Positions 1-8,359 of a DNA stretch of 64,000 nt are shown here, in pieces. Origin of the DNA: Pseudomonadota bacterium (GTDB lineage: Bacteria > Pseudomonadota > Gammaproteobacteria > Steroidobacterales > Woeseiaceae); contig JAQCAD010000003.1 of the NCBI GenBank assembly GCA_027621915.1, positions 1-64,000 of the forward strand. Reading direction: 5' to 3'. Every line of letters starts with the position of its first letter. Within the stretch, counting starts at the first letter, position 1. Position numbers and translations under genes: made by a program. The notes under the pieces are model-generated. The model had not been told where the DNA came from. It searched no databases and saw only the letters and a list, made by a program, of their open reading frames with translations.

Positions 1-24
1 CCATCATCGCTGCGACCAACCGCG

Positions 25-633
25 CTAAACAGCATGCCGCCGCATGAAAGTAAACGAACTAATCAAACGGGACACTAGCACTACGAATTTTCGACTACTG
101 CCACCTACGGCCATCACAACGGTTGCCATCAACAAGGCGGTAGTCAGGTTGTCCGCGATCGGTGACATGACAAACGCCAGTGTGCCTGTTACCCAAAACA
201 GTTTGCGCAACGAAAACTGCTGCCTCAGCAACCACGAACGGAGCACGTCGAATACGCCGCGCTCGTCCATCGTATTGATGTATGTCATCGCTGCGAGAAG
301 GAACAGAAACAGCTCTACAAACTCAAGTAATCCGTGTCGAACCATTTCCTCGACGAGGTCCGCCTGACCGAACTGTTCGTAAGTGACGGCGACGAGAATC
401 CAGATAATTCCTGCCGCCACCATCATCGGTTTCGATTTGCGCAGGTGAATCGTTTCTTCACTGATAACGAGCGCGTAGCCGATGAAGAAAACAGCCAGCG
501 CGACGAGTCCGCCCCAGTGTCCGCCGAGCTGTTGCGACAGATCGGTGTCGGCGGCGAACGCAGGCACGCTAAATAGAACCAGTAAGCCGGCGCCAAGCGT
601 GCTGAGTCTCTTTAGTGCGATCAATGTAGTCAT
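25..633 (-). pseudogene. nhaD: Truncated NhaD-type Na+/H+ antiporter
   Basis: N-terminal part of a NhaD-family sodium/proton antiporter, an inner-membrane protein that exports Na+ in exchange for protons. From the ATG at 633 it begins with a signal-like hydrophobic segment ending AFA-AD near residue 27, followed by family-typical stretches (LRKSKP, AGIIW, MTYIN, SPIADNLTTALLM). Similarity stops after about 'GGSSRKF' (near base 85); the next 20 codons do not resemble NhaD in any frame and end in a stop. The product would be about 202 residues against roughly 450-500 for the family. An in-frame ATG at 762 exists but would precede the signal peptide. Probably disrupted by an insertion or rearrangement at the left edge. 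Confidence 0.75.
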
Positions 634-866
634 CGATTGTCCGATCTGAAAAATAAGAATCGCCAAATGCAAAAGAAAGCGAACAACGGTTGTCTCCCGG
701 TCGCTCGGCTTGGTTTCGCCGCCTGGCTGATTGTATGCCGCGATTGTGGCACTCAATAACAAGTTATGAGATGATCTTATCCGGATATTTAATGCCGGAA
801 AAGAAAGTCATATAAAGATAGGCAGTAAATCAACTGATGTCAAGGACGGACGAGGCAACATCGATC

Positions 867-1163
867 ATGTCGGAAACCGCAGGCACTCATCACTCCTGGA
901 CATTCTTCAGCAATTACGCGCATGTACTGGTATGCCTTGCCCAGGATCCTTCGGCCCGCTTAAGGGACATTGCGGCACAGGTCCGTATAACGGAACGTGC
1001 CACGCAGCGCATTGTCGGGCAACTTGAAGCAGCTGGCGTGCTAAAGAAGCTGCCTGAAGGTCGCCGGAATCACTATCAGATCGATCTGAAATTCCCGTTA
1101 CGCCATCCACTCGAATCCCATAAGACGGTTGGCAGCCTGCTGAAAATGGTTCAGGAGCAATAG
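867..1163 (+). CDS. Small winged-helix transcriptional regulator
   Basis: About 98 residues with one winged helix-turn-helix of the MarR/ArsR type: helices around 'RLRDIAAQVRITERATQRIVGQLEAAG' (written here in parts: RLRDIAAQ, ITERATQRIV, LEAAGVLKK) followed by a wing (GRRNHYQID). Likely a cytosolic DNA-binding protein; the ligand and target are unknown. I start at the ATG at 867, because the homologous part begins with the SWTFFSNYAHVL stretch just after it; an in-frame ATG at 837 would add ten residues. It is divergent from the broken nhaD gene and stands 52 bases before the next gene on the same strand, so it could be co-transcribed with it. Confidence 0.75.
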   Translation: MSETAGTHHSWTFFSNYAHVLVCLAQDPSARLRDIAAQVRITERATQRIVGQLEAAGVLKKLPEGRRNHYQIDLKFPLRHPLESHKTVGSLLKMVQEQ

Positions 1164-1215
1164 AGGATTCCGACTGCCGGTACGGTACAATTAGCGGGCG
1201 CGGCTGGAGAGAAAA

Positions 1216-1599
1216 ATGCATAAGAGTCGACTGGCCGGATTCATAATCGATTGCGATACCGACGATTTAGAGCGTGCTGCCGCTTTTTGGGCGGCGGCCC
1301 TGGGTGCGCCTGCAAAATCCAGGACCGACATCGCCGAGAGTAAGTACGTCGGGTTGGACATGCCACCCGATGAGCCTTACGTCGAAGTCCAGAAAGTCAG
1401 CCACGCCAGTCGAGTACACATCGACATCGAATCCGACGACATCCCCGCCGAAGTATCCCGCCTCGAGGGACTGGGGGCGAAACGAATTGATGAAATTCGG
1501 GGATGGGTCGTCATGGAAGCGCCGACCGGACAGCGATTTTGTGTCGTCCCGGTCGTCAGCAGAGAGTTCAAGTCCAGAGCCAATTCCTGGGAGTCATAA
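1216..1599 (+). CDS. VOC / glyoxalase-fold protein
   Basis: 127-residue protein of the vicinal-oxygen-chelate superfamily, Glyoxalase_6-like. It opens with the first beta strand (LAGFIIDCDTDD), then a helix (AAAFWAAALGA), and later shows 'VHIDIESDDIPAEVSRLEGLGA' features in parts (VHIDIE, EVSRLEGLGAKR) and a closing 'WVVMEAPTGQRFCVV' strand pair, which is the usual repeat for this fold. The substrate cannot be read from sequence; relatives include metalloenzymes and binding proteins with no known activity. A GGAGAG ribosome site lies a few bases before the ATG. The neighbouring MAPEG gene downstream is on the same strand, which would fit a small detoxification group, but that is inference. 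Confidence 0.75.
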   Translation: MHKSRLAGFIIDCDTDDLERAAAFWAAALGAPAKSRTDIAESKYVGLDMPPDEPYVEVQKVSHASRVHIDIESDDIPAEVSRLEGLGAKRIDEIRGWVVMEAPTGQRFCVVPVVSREFKSRANSWES

Positions 1600-1642
1600 T
1601 CCAGCCTGAAGAAGCTGGTGCAAACCAACGTGGAGAAAAGAA

Positions 1643-2032
1643 ATGATGACAAGTGAACTAATGAGCCTGACATGGGTGGTCGCGCTGTCAGCAGTCATGT
1701 GGGTGCCTTACATTCTCAACACGATCACAGTACGCGGGCTGATGAACGCTGTCGGTTATCCGGAAAACCCTGCACCGCTGGCAGATTGGGCCGTGCGAAT
1801 GAAGGCAGCACATTACAATGCCGTTGAAAACCTGGTTGTTTTCGCCGCACTGGTGTTAACCGCCAATGCTGCTGGCATCAGCAACGACATGACCGTTCTC
1901 GCCTGTGAGCTTTACTTCTGGGCACGACTCGTACACTTGCTGTCATACACATTCGCTATTCCATGGGTACGCACGCTTGCCTTTGCTGGCGGCTGGGCCT
2001 GTCAGATATTATTGCTGTTGCAGTTGATTTAG
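1643..2032 (+). CDS. MAPEG-family membrane protein
   Basis: 129-residue integral membrane protein of the MAPEG family (membrane-associated proteins in eicosanoid and glutathione metabolism). Four hydrophobic helices are visible, and the family stretch 'RMKAAHYNAVENLVVFAAL' in helix 2 matches the glutathione-binding region of bacterial members (R..A..N..E). Bacterial MAPEG proteins are usually glutathione transferases or of unknown role. Two adjacent ATG codons (1643 and 1646) could each start it. It follows the glyoxalase-fold gene by 43 bases and faces the uup gene tail to tail. Confidence 0.8.
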   Translation: MMTSELMSLTWVVALSAVMWVPYILNTITVRGLMNAVGYPENPAPLADWAVRMKAAHYNAVENLVVFAALVLTANAAGISNDMTVLACELYFWARLVHLLSYTFAIPWVRTLAFAGGWACQILLLLQLI

Positions 2033-2065
2033 TGTCTGGCAGATTGCGGTTTTTACAACAAACCG

Positions 2066-3979
2066 CTATTTGCGCGATTCCCGGTATTTCCTGACCTGGT
2101 CCTCGAGCGCGCTCCAGCGCTCGAGGGCCTGATCCAGCGACGCCTGCGTGGCGGTCAAAGCATCGAGCACCGGTTTTGTGAAATCGTGGCCCTGCGAATA
2201 AAAATCGTTGGACGCTACCTCTATTGCAAGTGATGCCAATTGTTTCTCGAAATCTTCAATGCATTTGGGTAATTCATCGAGTTCTCGTTGTTCTTTGTAG
2301 CTCAGCTTCCTCACCGATTCCGATGTGGCGCGTGGATTGGATTGCTCGCCAGCGAGACTTTCAGCCGCCTGTCGGTCGGCTTCCGCCAGTTCGTGGCCTT
2401 GTCGCAACCAGTCAGAGTAACCGCCAACGTATTCGCGCAACCGGCCACCAGCTTCGAAAACGATCGTGCTGGTCACAACATTATCCAGAAATTGCCTGTC
2501 GTGACTGACGACGATCAGAGTGCCGCTGTATTCGGCCAATCGCGCCTCCAGCACTTCCAGCGTTTCCATGTCCAGGTCGTTGGTCGGCTCATCGAGGACC
2601 AGCAGGTTAGCGGCACGAGTAAACAGTTTTGCGAGAATAATACGGTTTCGCTCTCCGCCTGAGAGCGACTTCACGGGCGTCATCGATCGTTTGGGACTAA
2701 ACAGAAACCCTTTGAGATACCCAATAATGTGGCGGTCTTTGCCATTCATCTTTATAAACGTACGCCCGTCTCCGACGTTGTCTGCTACCGACTTCTCTTC
2801 GTCAAGTGACTCACGCAATTGGTCGAAGTATCCGATCTCCAGATTCGTACCATGCTTGATCGTTCCCGACTTCGGTTCGATGTCGCCGAGCAACAGTCGC
2901 AACAGGGTCGTCTTTCCGACGCCGTTGTTACCGAGAATGCCAATCCGATCACCGCGCGTAATCTTGATGGAAAAATCCTTAATCAGCGGTTCTTCATCGT
3001 TGAAACCGTAGCTGACGTTCCTGGCGCGAACGACGATCCGGCCGGACTGATCGGCCTCTTCGATGTAGATTTTCGCGCTGTTCTCTCGACTGATCCGCTT
3101 TTCACGCTCTTCACGCATCCTGATCAATGCGCGCGCACGACCTTCATTGCGGGTCCGCCGCGCTTTAATGCCCTGGCGAATCCAGATTTCCTCCTCTTCC
3201 AGTTTCTTGTCGAATCTGGCATTTTCCCGCGATTCGGCTTCGAGTGCTTCCTCTTTGCGGCGCAGGAAATTCTGATAGTCGCCTGGCCAGCTCGTAATCT
3301 TGCCGCGATCGATCTCAACAATGCGTGTGGCAAGGCGCTGCAAAAATGCGCGGTCATGAGTGATGAACAGCACGCAGCCCTGGTAAGAGCGAATAATGCT
3401 TTCAAGCCAGGTGATGGTGACGATGTCCAGATGGTTGGTGGGTTCGTCAAGCAGCAAAAGATCCGGTTGCTGTACCAGCGCTTTGGCCAGGGCGACGCGT
3501 CGCCGCCATCCGCCGGACAGCTCGCTCATTTTCTTGTGAGTTGGCAATCCGAGTTCCGAAATGGTCGTTTCGACCCGTTGTTCGAGGTGCCAGCCACCGT
3601 GTGCATCTATCTGACGGTGCAATTCCTCCAACTCCCTGAGACCCTCTTTATCCAGCTCCAGCTGCGACCGCCGCTGGTACTGGTCAAGCAGTGCCTGAAT
3701 GCCGACGAGTCCGGAACGCACGACTTCGTAGACGGGGAGGTCCTCGGCGACAGCAAGTGACTGCTCGAGCTGACTGACGACCATGCCCGACGTCCGGACT
3801 ACTTCACCGTGATCCGGATCGATATCACCCGAGATCAGTTTGAACGTGGTCGACTTGCCCGCTCCGTTCCGTCCGATCAGGCACACGCGCTCACCGGACT
3901 CGAGCGAAAGGTCGGCCTGTGTGAGAATTTTCTGGTCGCCGAAATCGAGCGACAGTTCTTCAAAGCGAATGAGTGACAT
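2066..3979 (-). CDS. uup: ABC-F ATPase Uup
   Basis: 637-residue soluble ABC-F protein with two nucleotide-binding domains and no membrane part. Domain 1 shows Walker A GRNGAGKST near residue 36, signature LSGGWRRRVALAKAL and Walker B LLLLDEPTNHLD. Domain 2 shows GNNGVGKTT, LSGGERNRIILAKLF and LLVLDEPTNDLD. A charged linker (EEEEIWIRQGIKARRTRNEGR) and a C-terminal coiled coil starting near 'KLSYKEQRELDELP' are typical of Uup. The family acts on ribosomes, and Uup also affects precise excision of transposons and branched DNA. Length and domain order are normal. It is transcribed leftward, divergent from slyX. Confidence 0.93.
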   Translation of the reverse strand: MSLIRFEELSLDFGDQKILTQADLSLESGERVCLIGRNGAGKSTTFKLISGDIDPDHGEVVRTSGMVVSQLEQSLAVAEDLPVYEVVRSGLVGIQALLDQYQRRSQLELDKEGLRELEELHRQIDAHGGWHLEQRVETTISELGLPTHKKMSELSGGWRRRVALAKALVQQPDLLLLDEPTNHLDIVTITWLESIIRSYQGCVLFITHDRAFLQRLATRIVEIDRGKITSWPGDYQNFLRRKEEALEAESRENARFDKKLEEEEIWIRQGIKARRTRNEGRARALIRMREEREKRISRENSAKIYIEEADQSGRIVVRARNVSYGFNDEEPLIKDFSIKITRGDRIGILGNNGVGKTTLLRLLLGDIEPKSGTIKHGTNLEIGYFDQLRESLDEEKSVADNVGDGRTFIKMNGKDRHIIGYLKGFLFSPKRSMTPVKSLSGGERNRIILAKLFTRAANLLVLDEPTNDLDMETLEVLEARLAEYSGTLIVVSHDRQFLDNVVTSTIVFEAGGRLREYVGGYSDWLRQGHELAEADRQAAESLAGEQSNPRATSESVRKLSYKEQRELDELPKCIEDFEKQLASLAIEVASNDFYSQGHDFTKPVLDALTATQASLDQALERWSALEDQVRKYRESRK

Positions 3980-4093
3980 TTTTGGCGTGGGCAGGGTCGG
4001 TCAAGTCCGCAAGGATACACGCTCGGGTGCCGCGGGGATTGAAGATTTGCGTCGACAGCCGTAGTGTCTGACTGTTGCGAAGGAGGAGTGCCA

Positions 4094-4300
4094 GTGCCTG
4101 ATGAAAGACTGATCGAGATTGAAACGAGGATAGCCCATCAGGAGCATACAATCGCCGAACTTAACGATGCACTCAGTAGCCAGCAGGCTCAGATTGCGAA
4201 ACTCGAGAGCCTGGTTAACGCGCTCCGGGAGCGGGTCAGAGCTTTGTCAGACTCAGCACCGGGCGCCGGCGCAAGTGATGAAATTCCACCACATTATTAA
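4094..4300 (+). CDS. slyX: SlyX family protein
   Basis: 68-residue coiled-coil protein of the SlyX family, function unknown. The sequence has the family's heptad-like region (ERLIEIETRIAHQEHTI, then LNDALSSQQAQIAKLESLV) and the diagnostic C-terminal 'PPHY'. I place the start at GTG 4094 because AAGGAGG lies 7-8 bases upstream (around 4080-4086); an ATG at 4064 would add ten residues unlike the family and would put the ribosome site inside the gene. It is 12 bases before the next gene and divergent from uup. Confidence 0.85.
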   Translation: MPDERLIEIETRIAHQEHTIAELNDALSSQQAQIAKLESLVNALRERVRALSDSAPGAGASDEIPPHY

Positions 4301-4311
4301 CGGAACTCAAC

Positions 4312-4935
4312 ATGACTGAACAAGGGAATTCGATGCGTTATGCCTGGACTGCGATTTTCGTGGGCGTATTGGCCTGGTCCGCGATCAGCCCGCACGATTA
4401 CCCGACCTGGTGGCTGGAAGTATTGCCGGCGCTGATCGGTGGCGGGGTCCTTTGGTACACGCGCTACACTTTCCCGCTGACGCAACTAACCTACGTCCTG
4501 ATCCTGATCCACAGCATCATTTTGATGGTGGGTGGTCACTACACGTATGCGGAAGTACCACTTTTCGACTGGATCGGCGAGACGCTCAATCACACTCGGA
4601 ATAACTACGACAAGCTCGGTCATTTCGTACAGGGTTTCATTCCTGCGATTATTGCGCGGGAAATCGTTATTCGGAAAAACGTTTTTAACAGAACGGGCTG
4701 GCGTAATTTCTTCATCACCTGTTTCTGTCTCGGCTTCAGCGCGTTCTATGAGCTCATAGAGTGGTGGGTTGCGCTATTATCCGAAGAGGCTGCAGATTCT
4801 TTTCTTGGAACCCAGGGATACATCTGGGACACGCAGTCGGACATGGGCTGGGCGTTTCTAGGCGCCATTCTTAGTCTCACACTGCTTGGTCGATTGCACG
4901 ACCGGCAGCTCAAAGCAGACGGCCATATTGGTTAG
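4312..4935 (+). CDS. DUF2238 (YjdF-type) inner-membrane protein
   Basis: 207-residue membrane protein with about six hydrophobic helices, matching the DUF2238/YjdF family. Recognisable family features are the 'YAEVPLFDWI' loop, 'RNNYDKLGHFVQGF', 'YELIEWW' in a membrane helix, and 'DTQSDMGWAFLGA' before the last helix; the conserved acidic and histidine residues in these motifs suggest a metal or ion role but no function is established. ATG 4312 has a weak ribosome site; an in-frame ATG at 4333 with AAGGGA upstream is a possible alternative that loses seven residues. It stands between slyX and a GNAT gene on the same strand. Confidence 0.85.
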   Translation: MTEQGNSMRYAWTAIFVGVLAWSAISPHDYPTWWLEVLPALIGGGVLWYTRYTFPLTQLTYVLILIHSIILMVGGHYTYAEVPLFDWIGETLNHTRNNYDKLGHFVQGFIPAIIAREIVIRKNVFNRTGWRNFFITCFCLGFSAFYELIEWWVALLSEEAADSFLGTQGYIWDTQSDMGWAFLGAILSLTLLGRLHDRQLKADGHIG

Positions 4936-4949
4936 CAACTGAGAACGCG

Positions 4950-5465
4950 TTGGTATCGATAAGCATAAGGCTCGCTGACCCCGGGCATCTCGCGGCTATA
5001 CCGGGAATCGAAATAGCCGCTGCGGCGATGTTTCCGGAGGCGGACTTGCCGCTTGAATTCCGGCACAAAGTAACGGAGATGCGAGATTTGCGGGCTGCTG
5101 TCGACAGGGGGCAGATGTGGGTTGCCGTCAACGAGCAACAAAAAACGGTGGGCTTTGCGAGCGCCGATGTTGTCGACGGTCAAGCGTATCTCGAGGAGCT
5201 GGATGTGTTGCCGGACTTTGGCAGGCAGGGCATTGGCACTCGCTTGTTGGCAAGAGTGATTAACTGGGCGCGTGACCAGCAGTTTCGCTATCTTGTTTTG
5301 GTGACCTTTCGGCATTTGCCGTGGAATGCACCTTTCTATGAGAAACTGGGTTTCGAAGTGCTCAATTCGTCGGAACACGGACCCGAGATTGCTGGTCTGA
5401 TCAAAGAAGAACGCCTGGCCGGACTCAATGTTGCCAATCGTGTGGTCATGCGTCTGAAACTCTAA
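4950..5465 (+). CDS. GNAT family N-acetyltransferase
   Basis: 171-residue acetyltransferase of the GNAT fold. The acetyl-CoA binding motif A is seen as 'LDVLPDFGRQGIGTRLLARV' (R/Q-x-x-G-x-G/A type), preceded by 'GFASADVVDGQAYLEEL' and followed by 'NAPFYEKLGFEVL', the usual C-terminal beta-hairpin. The substrate amine is unknown. Translation appears to start at TTG 4950, 14 bases after the preceding stop; no ATG lies near. The next gene begins six bases downstream, so this looks like part of one transcript with the slyX-DUF2238 genes and the lipase. Confidence 0.82.
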   Translation: MVSISIRLADPGHLAAIPGIEIAAAAMFPEADLPLEFRHKVTEMRDLRAAVDRGQMWVAVNEQQKTVGFASADVVDGQAYLEELDVLPDFGRQGIGTRLLARVINWARDQQFRYLVLVTFRHLPWNAPFYEKLGFEVLNSSEHGPEIAGLIKEERLAGLNVANRVVMRLKL

Positions 5466-5471
5466 ACCCCT

Positions 5472-6221
5472 ATGAAAAAAATGCCATTCACTGTCCTTGT
5501 CGCAACGGTAGTCCTCTCGCTGGGCGCCTGTTCAGACGCCGTGCCTGTTGTGCAGGTGCATGCCGACGAGTGCGTGGTCCTTTTGCATGGGCTGGCCAGA
5601 ACATCTTCGTCGATGGAACGAATGAAATCGTTTCTGGAAAATAGCGGCTACCAGGTCGCAAATATCGATTATCCGTCGCGCGATTATAAAGTCGAAGAAC
5701 TCGCGCCGATGGCGGTTGAAGAAGGGCTGCGACAATGCAGGGCTAAGATCGGGATCAATCGCGTGCATTTCGTAACGCATTCGCTGGGCGGCATCCTGGT
5801 ACGCTACTATTTTTCGCAAAACGAAGTGGAGACTCTGGGTCGAGTTGTCATGTTGGCGCCGCCGAACCAGGGTAGCGCCGCAGCTGATGAATTGCAGGAA
5901 TGGCCAGGATTTGAGTGGCTTAATGGCCCTGCCGGTTACCAGTTGGGCAAGGGGGAAGACAGCATCCCGCTGCAACTTGGAATTCCCACATTCGAGTTTG
6001 CCGTGATTGCGGGAGATGAATCGATAGACCCGGTTACTTCAGCGGTTCTTGAGAATCCTGACGACGGTCGAGTTTCGGTCGCAGACACTTATCTTGATGG
6101 CATGCGGGATTTTCGACTGGTCAGCACCAGTCATGCATTCATCATGCAAAATAGCGATGTATTCGAGCTCATCGAGAGCTTTCTCGAAACCGGAAAATTT
6201 CTCGAAGAAGATGGCACCTAA
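5472..6221 (+). CDS. Alpha/beta-hydrolase lipoprotein, lipase-like
   Basis: 249-residue secreted or membrane-anchored alpha/beta hydrolase. A signal peptide ends in a lipobox (LSLGAC, Cys near residue 20), which predicts a lipoprotein. The core shows 'VVLLHGLART' (oxyanion region), 'VHFVTHSLGGILVRYY' with the nucleophile serine in HSLGG, 'LAPPNQGSAAADEL', and a likely catalytic aspartate and histidine late in the protein (DGRVSVADT, TSHAFIMQ). This matches small triacylglycerol-lipase/PGAP1-like hydrolases. Its last 11 bases overlap the next gene, so coupled translation is likely. Substrate unknown. Confidence 0.82.
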   Translation: MKKMPFTVLVATVVLSLGACSDAVPVVQVHADECVVLLHGLARTSSSMERMKSFLENSGYQVANIDYPSRDYKVEELAPMAVEEGLRQCRAKIGINRVHFVTHSLGGILVRYYFSQNEVETLGRVVMLAPPNQGSAAADELQEWPGFEWLNGPAGYQLGKGEDSIPLQLGIPTFEFAVIAGDESIDPVTSAVLENPDDGRVSVADTYLDGMRDFRLVSTSHAFIMQNSDVFELIESFLETGKFLEEDGT

Positions 6222-7107
6222 GCGCTGCGCTTATCTGACGATGGAGGATGCCGACGGCTGGTCCATCGACGCTGATCTCGCGTTTCCTTCGATGGAAGCG
6301 CTTGGCTGGGAGATTGCTGCGATGCCATGGCGAAAACCCGGTACCAACTGGGATCAATTCGATGCGGTCTACATCGGTACGCCCTGGGACTATCCGGAAG
6401 ATCCGGGACATTTCATGTCGTTGCTCGAATCGATTGACCGCTCACGCGCGATACTCGTCAATGATCTCAATCTTGTCCGCTGGTCAATGTCGAAGACCTA
6501 CCTTCGAGACCTGGAAGCCAAGGGCGCGGCCATTGTTCCCAGCCTCTGGTATGACGATATGACGCCCGGGGTTATTGATCAGGCTTTCGAGGCGCATCGA
6601 ACCCCAAAGATCATCATCAAACCGGTTGTCAGCACTAATGCGACGGATACGTTCCTGCTGACACGCGTCCAGGCGCGAGAACTTGAACGCGAACTGGCGA
6701 CAACTTTTCGCAATCGACCTTTTGTCGTTCAGCCTTTCATCGAAAACATACAACTCGAAGGCGAGTATTCACTGTTCTATTTCAGCTGTAAATTCAGTCA
6801 CGCGACGCGGAAAGTTCCGAAGCCAGGCGATTTTCGAGTGCAGGAGGAACACGGCGCGGACCTGATGTCGGTCGTGCCGGAGCAGGCACTTCTGGACACC
6901 GGTGAAAGGGTCATGGGCCTGGTAAATCCAATGCCGGTATATGCACGCGCAGATTTCGTACGTGGCCCGGATGGTCGATTCCTCGTGATGGAACTCGAAA
7001 TGATTGAACCATCCATGTATCTTCGAATGGATCCAGAGGCACCGCAGCGATTCGCCAAAGCATTTGACCAATACGTCGCCAACGCAACAACAGGGGGTCA
7101 GCAATGA
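6211..7107 (+). CDS. ATP-grasp domain protein of unknown ligase specificity
   Basis: 298 residues from the ATG at 6211, which overlaps the lipase gene by 11 bases; longer in-frame starts lie inside that gene and are unlikely. The protein resembles the RimK-like/DcsG-type ATP-grasp group: an N-terminal pre-ATP-grasp domain ('WDQFDAVYIGTPWDYPEDP', 'RAILVNDLNLVRWSMSKTYL'), central 'IIIKPVVSTNATDTFLL' with the ATP-binding lysine, 'FVVQPFIENIQLEGEYSLFYF' and the metal-binding 'VMELEMIEPSMYLR' near the end. Such enzymes join a carboxylate to an amine or thiol using ATP. The acceptor is not evident. Its stop overlaps the next start (ATGA). Confidence 0.82.
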   Translation: MAPKRCAYLTMEDADGWSIDADLAFPSMEALGWEIAAMPWRKPGTNWDQFDAVYIGTPWDYPEDPGHFMSLLESIDRSRAILVNDLNLVRWSMSKTYLRDLEAKGAAIVPSLWYDDMTPGVIDQAFEAHRTPKIIIKPVVSTNATDTFLLTRVQARELERELATTFRNRPFVVQPFIENIQLEGEYSLFYFSCKFSHATRKVPKPGDFRVQEEHGADLMSVVPEQALLDTGERVMGLVNPMPVYARADFVRGPDGRFLVMELEMIEPSMYLRMDPEAPQRFAKAFDQYVANATTGGQQ

Positions 7108-7706
7108 TCAGAACAGCAACAACATTCATTCTTGCCATTGTCCTCGGCAGTGTTGCGATAGCGGACAACAATGTCCGAATTGTGATGTCGACCAGTGAGG
7201 GTGATATCGCAGTCGACCTCTATGTTGATCAGGCGCCGATCACAGCCGGAAATTTTCTGAAGCTCGTTGACAGCGGCGTCATGGACGGCAGCTCTTTCTA
7301 TCGCGTTGTTACCTACGACAATGACAAGGGCAGCCCGAAAATCGAAGTCATCCAGGGTGGCCGGGGCGACGCGCTGGAAGGCGAGATCGACGCAATTGAT
7401 CACGAGACAACCGAGCAAACCGGCATTCTTCACACGGATGGTGTGATATCGATGGCTCGCGGCGGTGTCGGCACGGCAACCTCCGAGTTCTTCATCGTTA
7501 TCGGTGATCAACGGGGACTCGATCACGGCCAGGCGCGCAACTCGGACATGCAGGGATTCGCCGCATTTGGCAAAGTTGTGAGCGGCATGGATATTGTTCG
7601 TACGATCCAGGGATTGCCGGCGGATGGGCCTACAGACTCCGATTACACGAAGGGCCAGATCCTGACCGAGCCGGTTGTTATTTCCACGATGCGTCGCACC
7701 AATTGA
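7104..7706 (+). CDS. Periplasmic cyclophilin-type peptidyl-prolyl isomerase
   Basis: 200-residue cyclophilin with a cleavable signal peptide (about 20 residues, ending near AIAD), so the enzyme probably works in the periplasm. Family features: 'MSTSEGDIAVDLYVDQAPITAGNFLKLV' seen in parts, 'FYRVV', 'IQGGRGDAL', 'GVISMARGGVGTATSEFFIVIGD' and 'FGKVVSGMDIVRTIQ'. It assists proline isomerisation in exported proteins. The usual QxGD loop is QGGRGD here, which is a common variant. It overlaps the ATP-grasp gene by four bases (ATGA), giving a coupled lipase / ATP-grasp / cyclophilin group. Confidence 0.88.
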   Translation: MIRTATTFILAIVLGSVAIADNNVRIVMSTSEGDIAVDLYVDQAPITAGNFLKLVDSGVMDGSSFYRVVTYDNDKGSPKIEVIQGGRGDALEGEIDAIDHETTEQTGILHTDGVISMARGGVGTATSEFFIVIGDQRGLDHGQARNSDMQGFAAFGKVVSGMDIVRTIQGLPADGPTDSDYTKGQILTEPVVISTMRRTN

Positions 7707-7743
7707 TCAAATCAGGCTAACGTCCGGGCAGTGCCTCACTGTC

Positions 7744-8325
7744 TCAGCGCGAGATGTACCACTCCAGGTCTCTCAATTGATAGCTGACCCACGCCACCAG
7801 CGTTACCAGTTGATAGCCGGCAATGAGATTCTGCGTACGTTGATTGGTGCTGAACCATCCCAGCACCGCGAGTAAAAGCCAGCTGCCAGTAAGCAGGATA
7901 TAAGGCTGGGAGAATTGGAGGAAATGATTCTTCAGGCCGGTATCCGTCAGTTCGGTCAATACCAGCAAAATGAAAATTCCGAAGAACCAGCGGCGCGTGG
8001 CGATAAAGTGCGCTTGCATATCCCAGGGCTTGGGCAGATCGGGTGGATAGAGGACAACGGCCAGGAGAAACAGGAAAACGCCGTACATGAGGACAAACAG
8101 AAACAGGACGATGTTCCAGGACTGCCATTCCTTGTAGCCGAAAACGACGGTCCACCAGTAGACAACCATGAACAGAAAGACGAAAGCCGTCCAGAGCAAG
8201 TGGGCAATCGACAGGCGGGCATCCGCACTGCTGTGAATCAATCTGCCGATGCCGATGAGCAAGTGAGCTACACCGAGACCTACTACGACAGAAATAAAAA
8301 CTGACAAAAATTCAAATGAACTCAA
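7744..8325 (-). CDS. Unknown membrane protein with about six helices
   Basis: About 193 residues; I know it only as an uncharacterised membrane-protein type. It begins SSFEFLSVFISVVVGLGVAHLL, in which the first helix starts at once, followed by 'GRLIHS' and five more hydrophobic segments with several tryptophans in between (LLWTAFVF, VYWWTVVFG, YKEWQSWN). No catalytic motif is seen. I choose the TTG at 8325, because AGGAG lies eight bases upstream and homologous proteins start at this SSFE point; an ATG at 8346 would add seven residues and place the ribosome site inside. It is convergent with the cyclophilin gene, 37 bases apart. Confidence 0.7.
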   Translation of the reverse strand: MSSFEFLSVFISVVVGLGVAHLLIGIGRLIHSSADARLSIAHLLWTAFVFLFMVVYWWTVVFGYKEWQSWNIVLFLFVLMYGVFLFLLAVVLYPPDLPKPWDMQAHFIATRRWFFGIFILLVLTELTDTGLKNHFLQFSQPYILLTGSWLLLAVLGWFSTNQRTQNLIAGYQLVTLVAWVSYQLRDLEWYISR

Positions 8326-8359
8326 AAGCCTGACTCCTGCAACCACTTAACCATGTATA

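Noticed and set aside
2819-3760. Long open frame on the strand opposite uup (313 codons)
   Set aside because: It is antisense to the clear Uup coding sequence, has no ribosome site and no family resemblance; GC-rich codon use makes such shadow frames common.
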